In this document: positions 9,633 through 19,255 of the stretch, piece by piece
Layout of the letters: each line of letters begins with the position of its first letter
Numbering within the stretch: position 1 is the first letter of the stretch
Notes under the pieces: generated by a model
Told to the model about the DNA's origin: nothing
Databases searched by the model: none
The model's input: the letters and a program-made list of their open reading frames with translations, nothing else
Position numbers and translations under genes: made by a program
Assembly: GCA_029210565.1 (NCBI GenBank)
Contig: JARGFQ010000006.1
Location: 124,001 to 188,000 of the forward strand
Length of the DNA stretch: 64,000 nt
Source: Bacteroidales bacterium
GTDB taxonomy: Bacteria; Bacteroidota; Bacteroidia; Bacteroidales; VadinHA17
Reading direction: 5' to 3'

Positions 9633-10687
9633 TACCTGCTGCCATACATCTCCTCGTAGTACCTTGAGTAGTCGCCCGAAATAATGGCGTTCAGCCACTT
9701 CTCATTCGCCAGGTACCAGTCTATGGTTATGGCCAGTCCCTGCTCAAAGGTCACCGAGGGTTGCCATCCCAGTTCCATCTGCAGCTTGTTGCTGTCAATG
9801 GCATAGCGGAGGTCGTGGCCTGCTCGGTCGGTCACGTATGTTATCAGTTCTTCCGAGCTGCCCGCGCTCCTGCCCAGCTTCTCATCCATGATACGGCAGA
9901 GGAGGCGTACCAGGTCGATGTTCTTCCACTCATTGTCGCCACCAACGTTATATGTCTCACCCGGGGTGCCAAAGTGGAAGATGATGTCAATGGCTGCTGC
10001 ATGATCCTCCACATAGAGCCAGTCGCGTATGTTCTCGCCCTTACCGTAGACGGGGATCGGCTTATTGAGCTTTATGTTGTTGATGGTAAGAGGTATAAGT
10101 TTCTCGGGAAACTGGTTCGGACCGTAGTTGTTGGAGCAGTTTGAGATCACAAAGGGTAGTCCGTAAGTATTTCCGAAGGCCCTCACCATATGGTCTGAGC
10201 TGGCCTTGGAGGCCGAGTATGGGCTGCGAGGGTCGTAGGGTGTCTGTTCGGTGAAGAAGCCACCGTGCTCCAGCGAGCCGTACACTTCGTCAGTGGAGAT
10301 GTGGTAAAAGAGCTTGCCGGCCTTTGTGGCGGGGGTGACGTCGCGAAACGCCGCCAGAAGGTTGACGGTGCCCATTATATTGGTTTGTATGAACTCCTCA
10401 GGTGAGGTGATCGACCTGTCTACGTGCGACTCAGCTGCGAGGTGAATGACCCCGTCAAACCTGAACTCATCGAAAAGGTCGTTCACGGCCTTCTTATCCA
10501 CTATGTCAATCTTTCGGAACCTGTAGTTGGGCTCCCTCTCGATGTCGGTGAGGTTGCAGAGGTTACCTGCATAGGTGAGCTTGTCAGCGTTGACAATTGA
10601 ATACTCAGGGTATTTTTTCACAAACAGCCTGACGACGTGTGATCCGATGAAGCCGGCTCCGCCGGTAATGAGTATGCTTCTTGTCAT
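9632..10687 (-). CDS. rfbB: dTDP-glucose 4,6-dehydratase (RmlB)
   Basis: Converts dTDP-glucose to dTDP-4-keto-6-deoxyglucose, the branch point to dTDP-rhamnose and related sugars. Extended SDR: NAD-binding ITGGAGFIGSHVVRLF at the N-terminus, HLAAESHVDRSI, STDEVYGSLE, catalytic YSASKASSD (YxxxK), and SNNYGPNQFPEKLIPL typical of RmlB rather than GalE. Start chosen at 10687 (MTRSILITGG), overlapping the galE stop as ATGA; the frame continues 12 codons upstream without homology. 351 residues, normal. No rmlA/C/D is in the window, so the end product is not fixed. Confidence 0.96.
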   Translation of the reverse strand: MTRSILITGGAGFIGSHVVRLFVKKYPEYSIVNADKLTYAGNLCNLTDIEREPNYRFRKIDIVDKKAVNDLFDEFRFDGVIHLAAESHVDRSITSPEEFIQTNIMGTVNLLAAFRDVTPATKAGKLFYHISTDEVYGSLEHGGFFTEQTPYDPRSPYSASKASSDHMVRAFGNTYGLPFVISNCSNNYGPNQFPEKLIPLTINNIKLNKPIPVYGKGENIRDWLYVEDHAAAIDIIFHFGTPGETYNVGGDNEWKNIDLVRLLCRIMDEKLGRSAGSSEELITYVTDRAGHDLRYAIDSNKLQMELGWQPSVTFEQGLAITIDWYLANEKWLNAIISGDYSRYYEEMYGSR

Positions 10688-11715
10688 GATTCCTTGTTTT
10701 TCAGACTGTTCTCCCAGCGCCATGCTGTCTCCATGGCCTCCTCGAGGGTTATCTCCGTCTTCCAGTGCAGCTCCCTGTTGGCCAGTGACGGGTCAGCCCA
10801 TATCTTTTCAATGTCACCGGCCCTTCTGCCGGTAATAGTGTATTTCAGTTTCACACCCGTGGCTTTTTCAAAGGAAGCTATTGCCTCCAGGACGGAGACA
10901 CCCGTGCCCGTGCCCAGGTTAAAGACCTCGTAGTTGGTTTTGTTCTCTCCTGCTATGAGCCTTCGCAGCGCCATCACGTGTGCACGTGCCAGGTCAACCA
11001 CATGGAGGTAGTCGCGTATGCATGAACCGTCAGGGGTGTTGTAGTCATTGCCGAATACCTTCAGCTCATCACGCAGCCCTATTGCCGTCTGGGTGATGAA
11101 GGGCACCAGGTTCTCAGGTACGCCGCGGGGCAGCTCGCCAATATGTGCCGTCGGGTGTGCCCCTATGGGGTTGAAGTAACGGAGTGAGATGGCCTTCTGA
11201 TGCGGCCTGGCAGCCATGGTGTCACGGATGATGATCTCGCCGGCCTGCTTGGTATAACCGTAAGGTGAGGCGGCTTCCTGAACGGGTGATGACTCCGTTA
11301 CCGGGAGCACTTCAGGCTCGCCGTAGACGGTGCATGACGAGGAGAAGACCATGGCCGGTGTGCGATGCTGATCCATCACTTCCAGCATGTTGATGAGTGA
11401 GAGGAGGTTGTTCCTGTAATACTCAAGGGGCTTTTTCACCGACTCCCCCACCGCCTTGTAGGCGGCAAAGTGAACAACGGCATCTACAGGAGCCTCGGCG
11501 GTAAATATCTCATCGAGCTTTGCCCGGTCACACAGATCCTCATTGTAAAAGTGCGGTCTGACGCCGGTGATGGCATGGATGCCGTCGAGAACGGAGACCT
11601 CTGAATTGTATAGGTTGTCAATTATAACCACCTCATACCCCTCAACTATCAGCTCAACGGCTGTGTGAGACCCGATGTAGCCGGTGCCTCCGGTGACTAT
11701 GATCTTTCCTTTCAT
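10684..11715 (-). CDS. galE: UDP-glucose 4-epimerase
   Basis: Interconverts UDP-glucose and UDP-galactose (often the GlcNAc forms too). 343 residues with VTGGTGYIGSHTAVEL, VHFAAYKAVGES, SSSCTVYGEP, the YGYTK catalytic pair, and DGSCIRDYLHVVDLA plus NLGTGTGVSVLE, all GalE-typical. Overlaps rfbB by 4 nt (ATGA), so they are translationally coupled. Immediately upstream lies a palindromic dispersed repeat (11741-11809) separating it from the nucleotide-sugar dehydrogenase. Confidence 0.96.
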   Translation of the reverse strand: MKGKIIVTGGTGYIGSHTAVELIVEGYEVVIIDNLYNSEVSVLDGIHAITGVRPHFYNEDLCDRAKLDEIFTAEAPVDAVVHFAAYKAVGESVKKPLEYYRNNLLSLINMLEVMDQHRTPAMVFSSSCTVYGEPEVLPVTESSPVQEAASPYGYTKQAGEIIIRDTMAARPHQKAISLRYFNPIGAHPTAHIGELPRGVPENLVPFITQTAIGLRDELKVFGNDYNTPDGSCIRDYLHVVDLARAHVMALRRLIAGENKTNYEVFNLGTGTGVSVLEAIASFEKATGVKLKYTITGRRAGDIEKIWADPSLANRELHWKTEITLEEAMETAWRWENSLKNKES

Positions 11716-11740
11716 TAGATTAATTGATTCTTATTTTATT

Positions 11741-11809
11741 GGTCTAATGGAACTTACATGAAGAAATTAATCATTTCCCGGTGTGAGTTACTGCTCATGT
11801 AAGTTGCAT
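11741..11809. repeat. Palindromic dispersed element, copy 1 (upstream of galE)
   Basis: ATGGAACTTACATG (11747-11760) and CATGTAAGTTGCAT (11796-11809) are inverted arms (10 bp perfect core, one mismatch outside) around about 35 nt. A second copy with the same arms and similar spacer lies at 45031-45104, likewise just upstream of a minus-strand gene. Similarity between the copies continues to the start codon of each downstream gene. No transposase is nearby; REP-like or MITE-like identity is inference. Confidence 0.75.
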
Positions 11810-13098
11810 CAGAGACTCCAGTATGTCAGCCATTTCATCCTGTTCCTGTATATCCCCTTGAGATCTACCAGTATACCTTTCTCGTTCAGCAGATCAAGGA
11901 AGAATGTCTCATTGAGGTCAAGATACACTTTATGGGCCACTGCCACGATTATGGCGTCATATTTTCCCTCGGGGCCCGGCTTGAGTTCAATGCCGTATTC
12001 ATGTTTAACCTCCTCCATTGATGCCCCCGGGTCAATCACGTCAACCTCCACGCCGAAGTCGCGCAGCTCGTTGACCACGTCAATCACCTTTGAATTACGG
12101 ATGTCGGTGACATCCTCCTTGAATGTCATTCCCATGATCAGCACCCTGGCTTTGTCGGGGCTCTTGCCTGCAGCTATGAGCTTTTTGACTGTCTCCTTGC
12201 CGGCGAAGGCGCCCATACTGTCATTGGTGAACCTGCCTGAGTCGATCATCTGCGGATGATAGCCCATCGCCTTGGCCTTGTATGAGAGATAATAAGGGTC
12301 GACGCCAATGCAGTGGCCTCCGACCAGTCCGGGATAGAACCTGAGGAAGTTCCACTTCGTCCCTGCAGCCTCAAGCACCTCGTATGTGCTGATGCCCATC
12401 CGGTTGAAAATGATGGAGAGCTCATTCATGAAGGCGATGTTGATGTCGCGCTGGGTGTTCTCAATGATCTTGGCTGCCTCGGCTACCTTTATCGACGAGG
12501 CCCTGTGCACCCCCGCCTCGATTATCATCTCATAGGTCTTTGCGATGTTCTCTGCCGACTCAGCGTCACAGCCGCTGGTGACCTTGACGATCTTCGTCAG
12601 CGTGTGGTTCTTGTCACCGGGGTTGATGCGCTCGGGCGAGAAGCCCACCTTGAACTCGTCAGGGTACTTCAGTCCGGAAAACCGTTCCAGCACCGGTATG
12701 CACTCTTCCTCGGTGCAGCCCGGGTAGACGGTCGATTCGTATACGACATAGTCCCCCTTTTTAAGAATGCGTCCCACGGTCTCTGAGGCCTTAAGCACCG
12801 GACCGAGGTCGGGCAGGTTATGCCTTGTCACCGGGGTGGGGACGGCTATAATGTGGAATGAGGCTTCACGCAGATCTTCGGGGTCAGAGGTGTACTTTAT
12901 GTCTGCTCCCTCGAACGCCCCGCGCTCAAGCTCATTGCTGGGGTCGATGCCCTGTTTCATGAGCTCCACCCTGTCGGGCCTGATGTCGAAGCCAACGACG
13001 CTGATCTTTTTTGCAAACTCAAGTGCGATAGGCAGCCCGACATAGCCAAGGCCTATAAGTGAAAGTTTTGTCTCCTTGTTTAAAAGCCTGTTATACAT
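11809..13098 (-). CDS. UDP-N-acetylhexosamine 6-dehydrogenase (TviB/WbpA-type)
   Basis: NAD-dependent four-electron oxidation of a UDP-N-acetylhexosamine to the uronic acid. 429 residues: SLIGLGYVGLPIALEFAKK (Rossmann), VPTPVTRHNLPDLGPV, VVYESTVYPGCTEEECIPVL, SPERINPGDK, KVAEAAKIIENTQRDINIA and the catalytic-cysteine motif LVGGHCIGVDPYYL. These closely follow UDP-GlcNAc dehydrogenases of the TviB type as I remember them. Being one nucleotide downstream of the WbpB-like gene, it is best read as the first enzyme of the UDP-GlcNAc to UDP-diacetamido-uronate route. Exact substrate epimer is inferred. Confidence 0.9.
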   Translation of the reverse strand: MYNRLLNKETKLSLIGLGYVGLPIALEFAKKISVVGFDIRPDRVELMKQGIDPSNELERGAFEGADIKYTSDPEDLREASFHIIAVPTPVTRHNLPDLGPVLKASETVGRILKKGDYVVYESTVYPGCTEEECIPVLERFSGLKYPDEFKVGFSPERINPGDKNHTLTKIVKVTSGCDAESAENIAKTYEMIIEAGVHRASSIKVAEAAKIIENTQRDINIAFMNELSIIFNRMGISTYEVLEAAGTKWNFLRFYPGLVGGHCIGVDPYYLSYKAKAMGYHPQMIDSGRFTNDSMGAFAGKETVKKLIAAGKSPDKARVLIMGMTFKEDVTDIRNSKVIDVVNELRDFGVEVDVIDPGASMEEVKHEYGIELKPGPEGKYDAIIVAVAHKVYLDLNETFFLDLLNEKGILVDLKGIYRNRMKWLTYWSL

Positions 13099-13099
13099 G

Positions 13100-14053
13100 T
13101 TATCTTTTTATTAATGGGTGATATTCTCCTGATAAGACTGAGAGGGCGGAGTTACGTATCTGGTATACCGTTTCGATGCTCTGGCGTGCATCTTCCAGGC
13201 CGTACCCGTTACCCCTGAGGATCTCGCGGTAGGTTACAGTGTGGAGATCGGTAAATCCTTCGGAGAACTCCAGCTCCTCACCGTCTACGGTTATGTTCCT
13301 GTAGGTTCTTTTCCCTGCCTCCCTGACAGAGGGGGGGAGGTCATTGGCGTCGAGGCTCAGGAACCATCTCACGCGGGCATTTTCAAGCTCCAGGAAACCT
13401 GAGGCCTTGTTTTTGTCTAGCAGATGCACCCTGTTGAATACCACGGGGCCGAAGATCCACATCAGCATGTCAAAGAAGTGGACTCCGATATTGGTGGCTA
13501 TACCGCCCGATTTGTTTACATCGCCCTTCCATGAGATCTGGTACCAGTGGCCCCGGCTGGTGACGTATGTGAGGTCGATGTCGTGCTTTTGGCCGGCATT
13601 GCCTGCTGCCATCTTTTTCCGCAGGTCGATGATCACCGGGTGGTACCTGAGCTGCAGTATGTTATAGATCTTGCGGCCCGTCTCCTTCTCTATCTCCTGG
13701 AGTGCATCGATGTTCCAGGGGTTCAGCACCACCGGTTTCTCGCAAATTGCATCGGCCTGGTGCCTGAGGGCAAACCTGATATGTGAGTCATGCAGGTAAT
13801 TGGGAGAACAGATGCTCACATAATCGAGCTGCACGCCGCTTCTCTTGAGCTTGTCGACATGCCTGTCGAACCTCTCAAACTCAACGAAGAAGTCGCTCTC
13901 GGGGAAGTAGCTGTCGAGTTTCCCCACGCAGTCGAACTTGTCAAGGCTGGCCAGCAGCCTGTTGCCGGTCTCCTTTATGGCTTTGAGGTGCCTGTCAGCG
14001 ATGTAGCCGGCTACCCCAATGAGCCCGAAATTTTTAGGTTTGTTATGCATCAA
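13100..14053 (-). CDS. Gfo/Idh/MocA oxidoreductase, WbpB/WlbA-like
   Basis: Expected to oxidise C3 of UDP-GlcNAc-uronic acid, giving the 3-keto sugar for transamination. 317 residues: KNFGLIGVAGYIADRHLKAI at the N-terminus, VSICSPNYLHDSHI, the EKP motif (AICEKPVVLNPW), then YNILQLRYHPVI, DLTYVTSRGHWYQISWKGD and SEGFTDLHTVTYREIL. These segments line up with WbpB/WlbA proteins along the whole length, much more specific than a generic Gfo/Idh hit. Sits between the dehydrogenase (1 nt) and acetyltransferase (23 nt). Confidence 0.9.
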   Translation of the reverse strand: MMHNKPKNFGLIGVAGYIADRHLKAIKETGNRLLASLDKFDCVGKLDSYFPESDFFVEFERFDRHVDKLKRSGVQLDYVSICSPNYLHDSHIRFALRHQADAICEKPVVLNPWNIDALQEIEKETGRKIYNILQLRYHPVIIDLRKKMAAGNAGQKHDIDLTYVTSRGHWYQISWKGDVNKSGGIATNIGVHFFDMLMWIFGPVVFNRVHLLDKNKASGFLELENARVRWFLSLDANDLPPSVREAGKRTYRNITVDGEELEFSEGFTDLHTVTYREILRGNGYGLEDARQSIETVYQIRNSALSVLSGEYHPLIKR

Positions 14054-14076
14054 TAGAGATATGAATGGCTGTTATA

Positions 14077-14655
14077 CTATACAATTTTTGTTACCCTTTC
14101 TTCATGCAAACGGTATCTGTCACCGCTTTCCGGGCAGACGGCTATGCCGTCGTCGCCGAAGGCAAGTTTGTGACCGTATTCGGAGACCCATCCGGCCTGG
14201 CGCCCGGGATTGCCTATCACCAGGGCATAGGGCATGACATCTTTGGTGATGACGGCGCCTGCACCGATGAGTGAATATTCACCTATCTCGTTGCCGCACA
14301 CGATGGTTGCGTTGGCGCCTATGGAGGCGCCGCGCCTGACCATGGTGGTCACGTACTGGTCGCGCCTGATGACGGCACTGCGGGGGTTTGTTATGTTCGT
14401 GAATACCATTGAGGGTCCCAGGAAGACATGGTCCTCACATATAACTCCGGTATATATCGATACATTGTTCTGCACCTTCACATTATTTCCAAGAATTACA
14501 CCCGGTGAGACGACCACGTTCTGGCCAAGATTGCACCGTTCTCCTATGACGGCATCCTTCATGATATGGGTGAAGTGCCATATCTTCGTACCGCGGCCTA
14601 TGGTGCACCCTTCGTCGATCACCGCCGTCTCATGTGCAAAGTATTCCTTATCCAT
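14077..14655 (-). CDS. UDP-sugar N-acetyltransferase, WbpD/WlbB-like
   Basis: Transfers acetyl from acetyl-CoA to the 3-amino group of the UDP-amino-uronic acid. 192 residues of left-handed beta-helix: IGRGTKIWHFTHIMKDAVIG, NLGQNVVVSPGVILGNNVKV, YTGVICEDHVFLGPSMVFTN, GASIGANATIVCGNEIGEYS and GAGAVITKDVMPYALVIGNP. The IWHFTHIM and FTNITNPRSAV segments are typical of this acetyltransferase subgroup. Encoded 8 nt after the aminotransferase, as expected for a coupled aminotransferase-acetyltransferase pair. Confidence 0.9.
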   Translation of the reverse strand: MDKEYFAHETAVIDEGCTIGRGTKIWHFTHIMKDAVIGERCNLGQNVVVSPGVILGNNVKVQNNVSIYTGVICEDHVFLGPSMVFTNITNPRSAVIRRDQYVTTMVRRGASIGANATIVCGNEIGEYSLIGAGAVITKDVMPYALVIGNPGRQAGWVSEYGHKLAFGDDGIAVCPESGDRYRLHEERVTKIV

Positions 14656-14663
14656 CTGAGTGA

Positions 14664-15791
14664 TTATTTGTATTCTGACCTTATGCAGCCGGTGATATAG
14701 CTGAGCTGTTCGTCGTCAAGCTCCGTATGCATGGGTAGCGACAACACCTCCCCGGAAAGCATTGAGGTGACGGGGAAGTCATCGGGGCTGTAGCCGAGAT
14801 AGGCATAGGCCTTCTGCATATGGAGGGGCACCGGGTAATAGATCATGGAGGGTATACCCTCGTTCTCGAGGCACTCGCGGAGGCTGTCCCTCTTTCCTCC
14901 GGCAATCCTGAGCGTATACTGGTGAAAGATATGAGTTGAACGCTCTGACCTCAGGGGCACAGTTATACCCTCCAGTTCTGCCAGCTCCCTGTCGTAGTGA
15001 GCTGCAGCTCTCTGGCGCGCTTCGCTGAAGGCATCAAGATGGCGCAGCTTGACACTCAGTATCGCCGCCTGGAGGGTATCAAGCCTGGAATTGACGCCTA
15101 TATGGTCATGATAATACCTGATCTTCATCCCGTGGTTGGTGATGCTTCTTATCAGCGCTGCCAGCTCATCGTCAATGGTGAAGAGCGCCCCGCCGTCACC
15201 GAAGCAGCCAAGGTTCTTTGAAGGAAAGAATGATGTACATCCGATGATGCCCAGGGTGCCGGCCTTCTTCACGGTGCCGTCGCTGAACCGGTATTCTGCC
15301 CCCGTAGCCTGGGCGGCATCCTCTATGACATGGATCCCATGCTCATTGGCAAGGGCCAGTAACGGTTCCATATCGGCACACTGCCCAAAGAGATGGACAG
15401 GAACGATAGCCTTCGTGCGAGATGTTATCGCCTTCCTGACAGCCTCAATACTGATGTTGAAGGTGCCGGGGTCAGGCTCCACAAGCACCGGAGTGAGCCC
15501 CAGGAGCCCGATGACCTCGACGGTGGCGATGAAGGTAAAGTTGGTAGTGATGACCTCATCCCCGGGCCTGAGGCCGAGAGCCATCATGGCGATCTGCAGG
15601 GCGTCGGTGCCGTTGGCACATGAGATGACATGGCTGATGCCAAGGTAGCGCTGCAGCTCCTCCTCAAACTGACGGACGGCCGGTCCCCTGATGAAGGCAG
15701 TTGAACTGATGACCCCGGATATGGCATTGTCAATGTCGGCCCTATACCTTTCATACTGCGACCGGAGGTCAACCATCTCTATCTTTTTCAT
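14664..15791 (-). CDS. DegT/DnrJ/EryC1 aminotransferase, WbpE/WlbC-like
   Basis: PLP enzyme expected to aminate the 3-keto-UDP-sugar made by the WbpB-like protein, using glutamate. 375 residues: VDLRSQYERYRADID at the start, SCANGTDALQIAMMALGL, ITTNFTFIATVEVI, VIEDAAQATGAEY (PLP-contacting Asp), and the Schiff-base lysine in CTSFFPSKNLGCFGDGGAL, then NSRLDTLQAAIL. First gene of the six-gene minus-strand sugar operon ending in rfbB. In the roughly 100-nt gap to the divergent HU gene the clear promoter faces the other way. Confidence 0.9.
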   Translation of the reverse strand: MKKIEMVDLRSQYERYRADIDNAISGVISSTAFIRGPAVRQFEEELQRYLGISHVISCANGTDALQIAMMALGLRPGDEVITTNFTFIATVEVIGLLGLTPVLVEPDPGTFNISIEAVRKAITSRTKAIVPVHLFGQCADMEPLLALANEHGIHVIEDAAQATGAEYRFSDGTVKKAGTLGIIGCTSFFPSKNLGCFGDGGALFTIDDELAALIRSITNHGMKIRYYHDHIGVNSRLDTLQAAILSVKLRHLDAFSEARQRAAAHYDRELAELEGITVPLRSERSTHIFHQYTLRIAGGKRDSLRECLENEGIPSMIYYPVPLHMQKAYAYLGYSPDDFPVTSMLSGEVLSLPMHTELDDEQLSYITGCIRSEYK

Positions 15792-15844
15792 TGTCTGTGC
15801 GTCTACTGAAAGCGAAGATAACAGAATTTATTTTAACCCTTTTT

Positions 15845-15878
15845 TTTGCTCCGGCATCAGCTTTCTTTTTTATCTTTG
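15845..15878 (+). promoter_or_regulatory. Promoter of the HU/SPOR gene
   Basis: TTTG at 15845-15848 and TATCTTTG at 15871-15878, separated by 22 nt, fit the Bacteroidota -33/-7 pattern (TTTG, TAnnTTTG). The ATG at 15896 follows 17 nt after the -7 box, so the longer in-frame reading beginning at 15791 would start upstream of its own promoter. Confidence 0.6.
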
Positions 15879-15895
15879 TTCATTATTGTTTCTAC

Positions 15896-17050
15896 ATGGC
15901 GAGGGATATCAGCGGATACATAAGAGAACTGCTCTTCAGTCACGATTGTGTCATTATACCGGGGTTCGGTGCATTCATAGGGAACTATTTCCCTGCACGC
16001 ATCGACCGCAGCGAGGGGATGTTTTACCCCCCGTCACGCAAGGTCACCTTCAACCGCCATCTCACCGGCAATGACGGGCTCGTGATAGGGCACATCTCCT
16101 CCCACCTGCAGACAGGTTACGGTGAGGCACGCGACATTGTCACCGAGTGGACCGACGAGTTGCGAAAGAGGATTATGACCGGCAATCCAGTCACCCTGGA
16201 GCACCTCGGCACCTTTTCTCTAAACCATGAAAGGACAATAATCTTCGACCCCGACCTGAGCGTCAATTACCTGCTTACATCATACGGTCTCAGTGCCTAT
16301 CACCGGCATCCGGTGCATGGCTTCGATGTGCGCAAGAGGGTGCTTGAGAAGCAGCACGAGCCTGCCGTCAGTCCTCCGTCAGTACGGCGCCTGCTTACCA
16401 GGGCCGCAGTGATAATCCCGGTTCTTGTGGCGCTGGCGCTGGTACCTTTCAATGACCATCTCTTCAAGGGCAGGATGGAGGAGTCGACACTCAATCCTCT
16501 TGCCAGGGCGGAGCTGGAGTATAACCGTGAACAGATTGATGCCGGCGCTGTGGCGGTGATAACGGATAGCGGCCTGATAGGGGAAGAGCCCGCGGCACAC
16601 CTGATAACAAAAGGAGAGTCCGGGACAGACAAAAACATAACCCGGGTGACAGCTGCGGGTCAGAAAATTGCTGCAGAAGAGCCTTCTACAGGCCAGCCGG
16701 TTACGGTTGAGACTATGGGTTTGCAGAGTCCTCCGGCTGTCGATAACTCAAAGCCTGCAGCAGCTCCATCTGAGACTACGGCATACAGCAGTGCAAAACC
16801 GGAACGACCGGCAGTGGTGGTTCATGAGTACAGGTACCTGATGATAATAGGCAGCTTCCAGGGTGAGGACAATGCCCTGACCATGGTGGATAAGCTGCGC
16901 AAGCTCGGTTTTGACCCGGAGGTGGCCAGCGGCCCTGACGGGTTCCTGCGTGTCAGTGCAGAATCATTCGGCACCCTCGAAGAGGCACTGACGGCACTGG
17001 GAGACCTGAAAAAGGATTTTCCGGGGGCGTGGGTGCATAAAACCAGATAA
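15896..17050 (+). CDS. HU-CCDC81 and SPOR domain protein
   Basis: 384 residues. N-terminal about 120 residues (MARDISGYIRELLFSHDCVI, then IPGFGAFIGNYFPA and RKVTFNRHLTGNDGLV) form the HU-CCDC81 DNA-binding-like domain found with SPOR in Bacteroidota. A single transmembrane helix follows (LLTRAAVIIPVLVALALVPF, about residue 190), a Ser/Thr/Ala-rich linker, and a C-terminal SPOR domain (YLMIIGSFQGEDNALTMV to the end) that binds denuded septal peptidoglycan. Orientation implies an inside HU domain and periplasmic SPOR, possibly linking nucleoid and division site; that role is inference. Confidence 0.85.
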   Translation: MARDISGYIRELLFSHDCVIIPGFGAFIGNYFPARIDRSEGMFYPPSRKVTFNRHLTGNDGLVIGHISSHLQTGYGEARDIVTEWTDELRKRIMTGNPVTLEHLGTFSLNHERTIIFDPDLSVNYLLTSYGLSAYHRHPVHGFDVRKRVLEKQHEPAVSPPSVRRLLTRAAVIIPVLVALALVPFNDHLFKGRMEESTLNPLARAELEYNREQIDAGAVAVITDSGLIGEEPAAHLITKGESGTDKNITRVTAAGQKIAAEEPSTGQPVTVETMGLQSPPAVDNSKPAAAPSETTAYSSAKPERPAVVVHEYRYLMIIGSFQGEDNALTMVDKLRKLGFDPEVASGPDGFLRVSAESFGTLEEALTALGDLKKDFPGAWVHKTR

Positions 17051-17154
17051 CAGTCGGCACTCTTCAGTCTTCAGTCTACAGTCCATAGTGATTTATAGTT
17101 TTCATATTATGGTCCTTAGCGACTGCCGACTGATTTCGACTGCCGACTGCCGAC
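17051..17154. repeat. GACTGCCGACT-type dispersed repeat between convergent genes
   Basis: CAGTCGGCA (17051-17059) is inverted relative to TGCCGACTG (17124-17132) and further GACTGCCGACT copies to 17154; the middle has short CAGTCT/CTACAGTCC repeats. The same word recurs at 22842-22853, 46354-46378 and 58923-58932. All copies lie at gene ends. The inverted arms could act as a bidirectional terminator for the HU gene and metG. Confidence 0.65.
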
Positions 17155-19188
17155 TTATTTAATGGTGCTTCCGTTTTTTATCTTCTCCTCCGGCGCAACA
17201 AAGACCAGCTTTCCGTTCTCGTCCTCGGCCAACAGCACCATCCCCTTTGACTCGATGGCTTTGATGGTGCGGGGTGCCAGGTTGACGATGACCGCGATGC
17301 TCTTTCCGGGTAGCTCCTCAGCGGTGAAGTGCTCCGCGATGCCTGAGACTATGGTGCGGACGTCGATGCCGGTATCGACCTTCAGCTTTATCAGCTTTGT
17401 GGTTTTGGGCACCTTCTCCGCCTCCAGGATGGTAGCGGTACGTATATCCATGCGGGTGAACTCGTCGAAGGTGACATCCTCCTTCTGAGGTGCAGCCTCC
17501 GCTTCACTGTTCTCGTTGGCTTTTTTGGTGTCGAGCAGTTTTTTTACCTGCCGTTCTATCTCCGCATCCTCAACCCCGGAGAACATCAGCTCACCGGCAG
17601 AGACAACATGTCCGGGGGTGAGGAGGTCAGACCTTCCGGCCTCATTCCAGTGTCTTCCGGTGATATCCAGCCATCCGCGCAGTTTGTCCATCGAGAAGGG
17701 AAGGAAGGGCTCAAGCAGTATAGCCAGGTTGGCTGTTATCTGCAGGGAGACGTACATTATCGTCTTAACGCGGTCGGGGTCAGTTTTGACCACCTTCCAC
17801 GGTTCAGTGTCAGCCAGGTACTTGTTGCCCAGGCGTGCCAGGTTCATGGCCTCGGCCAGTGCCTGGCGGAAGCGGAAGGCCTCGAGGTTGCTCTCCACGT
17901 TCTCACGGCATGTAATGATAGACCTGACCGTCTCACGGTCGTACTCAGTCATCTCCCCCGGTGCCGGCACTTCACCCTTGTAATAGTTGTTGGTGAGTAC
18001 CAGGGTGCGGTTGACGAAGTTACCGAGAATAGCCACCAGCTCATTGTTGTTCCGGGCCTGAAACTCTTTCCAGGTGAAGTCGTTGTCCTTGGTCTCCGGG
18101 GCGCTGGCACAGAGTGCGTAGCGCAGCGAATCCTGCTTGCCGGGGAAATCCACGAGATACTCATGAAGCCACACGGCCCAGTTCCTTGATGTCGATATCT
18201 TGTCGTTCTCGAGGTTTAGAAACTCATTGGCAGGCACGTTGTCGGGAAGGATATAGCTTCCATCAGCCTTCAGCATGGAGGGGAAGATGATGCAGTGAAA
18301 GACGATGTTGTCCTTTCCTATGAAATGGATCATCCGTGTCCCGGGGTCCTTCCAGTATTTTTCCCAGTCGGGTGTCAGTTCCCTGGTGGCGGAGATATAT
18401 CCTATAGGAGCGTCAAACCAGACATAGAGGACCTTCCCTTCAGCTCCTTCCACGGGCACCGGAACGCCCCAGTCGAGGTCGCGGCTCACCGCCCTGGGCT
18501 GCAGTCCCTGGTCGAGCCACGACTTGCACTGTCCGTATACGTTTGTCTTCCACTCGGTATGCTCCTCAAGGATCCATTTTCTTATCCACGGTTCATACTT
18601 GTCGAGGGGAAGGTACCAGTGGAGGGTGTCGCGCATCACAGGTGCGCTGCCGCTGATGGTTGAGCGGGGGTTGATGAGGTCGGTGGGGCTGAGTGAGGTG
18701 CCGCACTTCTCGCACTGGTCGCCGTAGGCATTCTCATTGACGCAATGGGGGCAGGTGCCGGTGATATATCTGTCTGCCAGGAAGCATCCGGCCTCCTCGT
18801 CATAATACTGGCTGGCGCTCTTCTCGATGAACTCCCCCTGGTCATACAGCTTGCGGAAGAATTCCGAGGCTGTCTCGTAGTGTATCTTGTTGGAGGTGCG
18901 TGAGTAGATGTCAAAGGCGATGCCGAAGTCGGCAAAGGCTTTCTTGTTAAGCTCATGATAGCGGTCGACCACCTTCTGCGGGGATATGCCCTCCTTTCGG
19001 GCCTTCAGTGTGATGGGCACGCCGTGCTCGTCGGAGCCGCAGATGGAGATCACATCTTCTCCACGCATCCTGAGGTAGCGGGTATAGATGTCAGACGGCA
19101 CGTAGACCCCGGCCAGGTGCCCGATATGTATCGGTCCGTTGGCATAGGGGAGAGCGGAGGTGATAAGATGGCGCTTGAATTTCTTCAT
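17155..19188 (-). CDS. metG: Methionyl-tRNA synthetase
   Basis: Class I aminoacyl-tRNA synthetase charging tRNA-Met. 677 residues: HIGH motif in [16 protein letters not shown], the zinc-knuckle cysteines (CPHC ... CEKC) about residues 145-161, [13 protein letters not shown], and KISTS in [13 protein letters not shown] replacing the canonical KMSKS, which is a normal variant in Bacteroidota MetG. A C-terminal EMAP-II/Arc1p-like tRNA-binding domain starts near [15 protein letters not shown], after a Lys/Glu/Ala linker. Convergent with the HU/SPOR gene. Single gene with its own likely promoter. Confidence 0.98.
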   Translation of the reverse strand: MKKFKRHLITSALPYANGPIHIGHLAGVYVPSDIYTRYLRMRGEDVISICGSDEHGVPITLKARKEGISPQKVVDRYHELNKKAFADFGIAFDIYSRTSNKIHYETASEFFRKLYDQGEFIEKSASQYYDEEAGCFLADRYITGTCPHCVNENAYGDQCEKCGTSLSPTDLINPRSTISGSAPVMRDTLHWYLPLDKYEPWIRKWILEEHTEWKTNVYGQCKSWLDQGLQPRAVSRDLDWGVPVPVEGAEGKVLYVWFDAPIGYISATRELTPDWEKYWKDPGTRMIHFIGKDNIVFHCIIFPSMLKADGSYILPDNVPANEFLNLENDKISTSRNWAVWLHEYLVDFPGKQDSLRYALCASAPETKDNDFTWKEFQARNNNELVAILGNFVNRTLVLTNNYYKGEVPAPGEMTEYDRETVRSIITCRENVESNLEAFRFRQALAEAMNLARLGNKYLADTEPWKVVKTDPDRVKTIMYVSLQITANLAILLEPFLPFSMDKLRGWLDITGRHWNEAGRSDLLTPGHVVSAGELMFSGVEDAEIERQVKKLLDTKKANENSEAEAAPQKEDVTFDEFTRMDIRTATILEAEKVPKTTKLIKLKVDTGIDVRTIVSGIAEHFTAEELPGKSIAVIVNLAPRTIKAIESKGMVLLAEDENGKLVFVAPEEKIKNGSTIK

Positions 19189-19218
19189 CAGGAATGAGTG
19201 TTGCTGAGTTTAACCCGG

Positions 19219-19226
19219 CAAATATA
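19219..19226 (-). promoter_or_regulatory. Candidate -7 box for metG
   Basis: On the minus strand TATATTTG matches TAnnTTTG, 31 nt upstream of the metG ATG. No clear -33 element, so moderate support only. Confidence 0.45.
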
Positions 19227-19255
19227 ATGAATTTAGAGAACAGCAGGGTGGGAGT

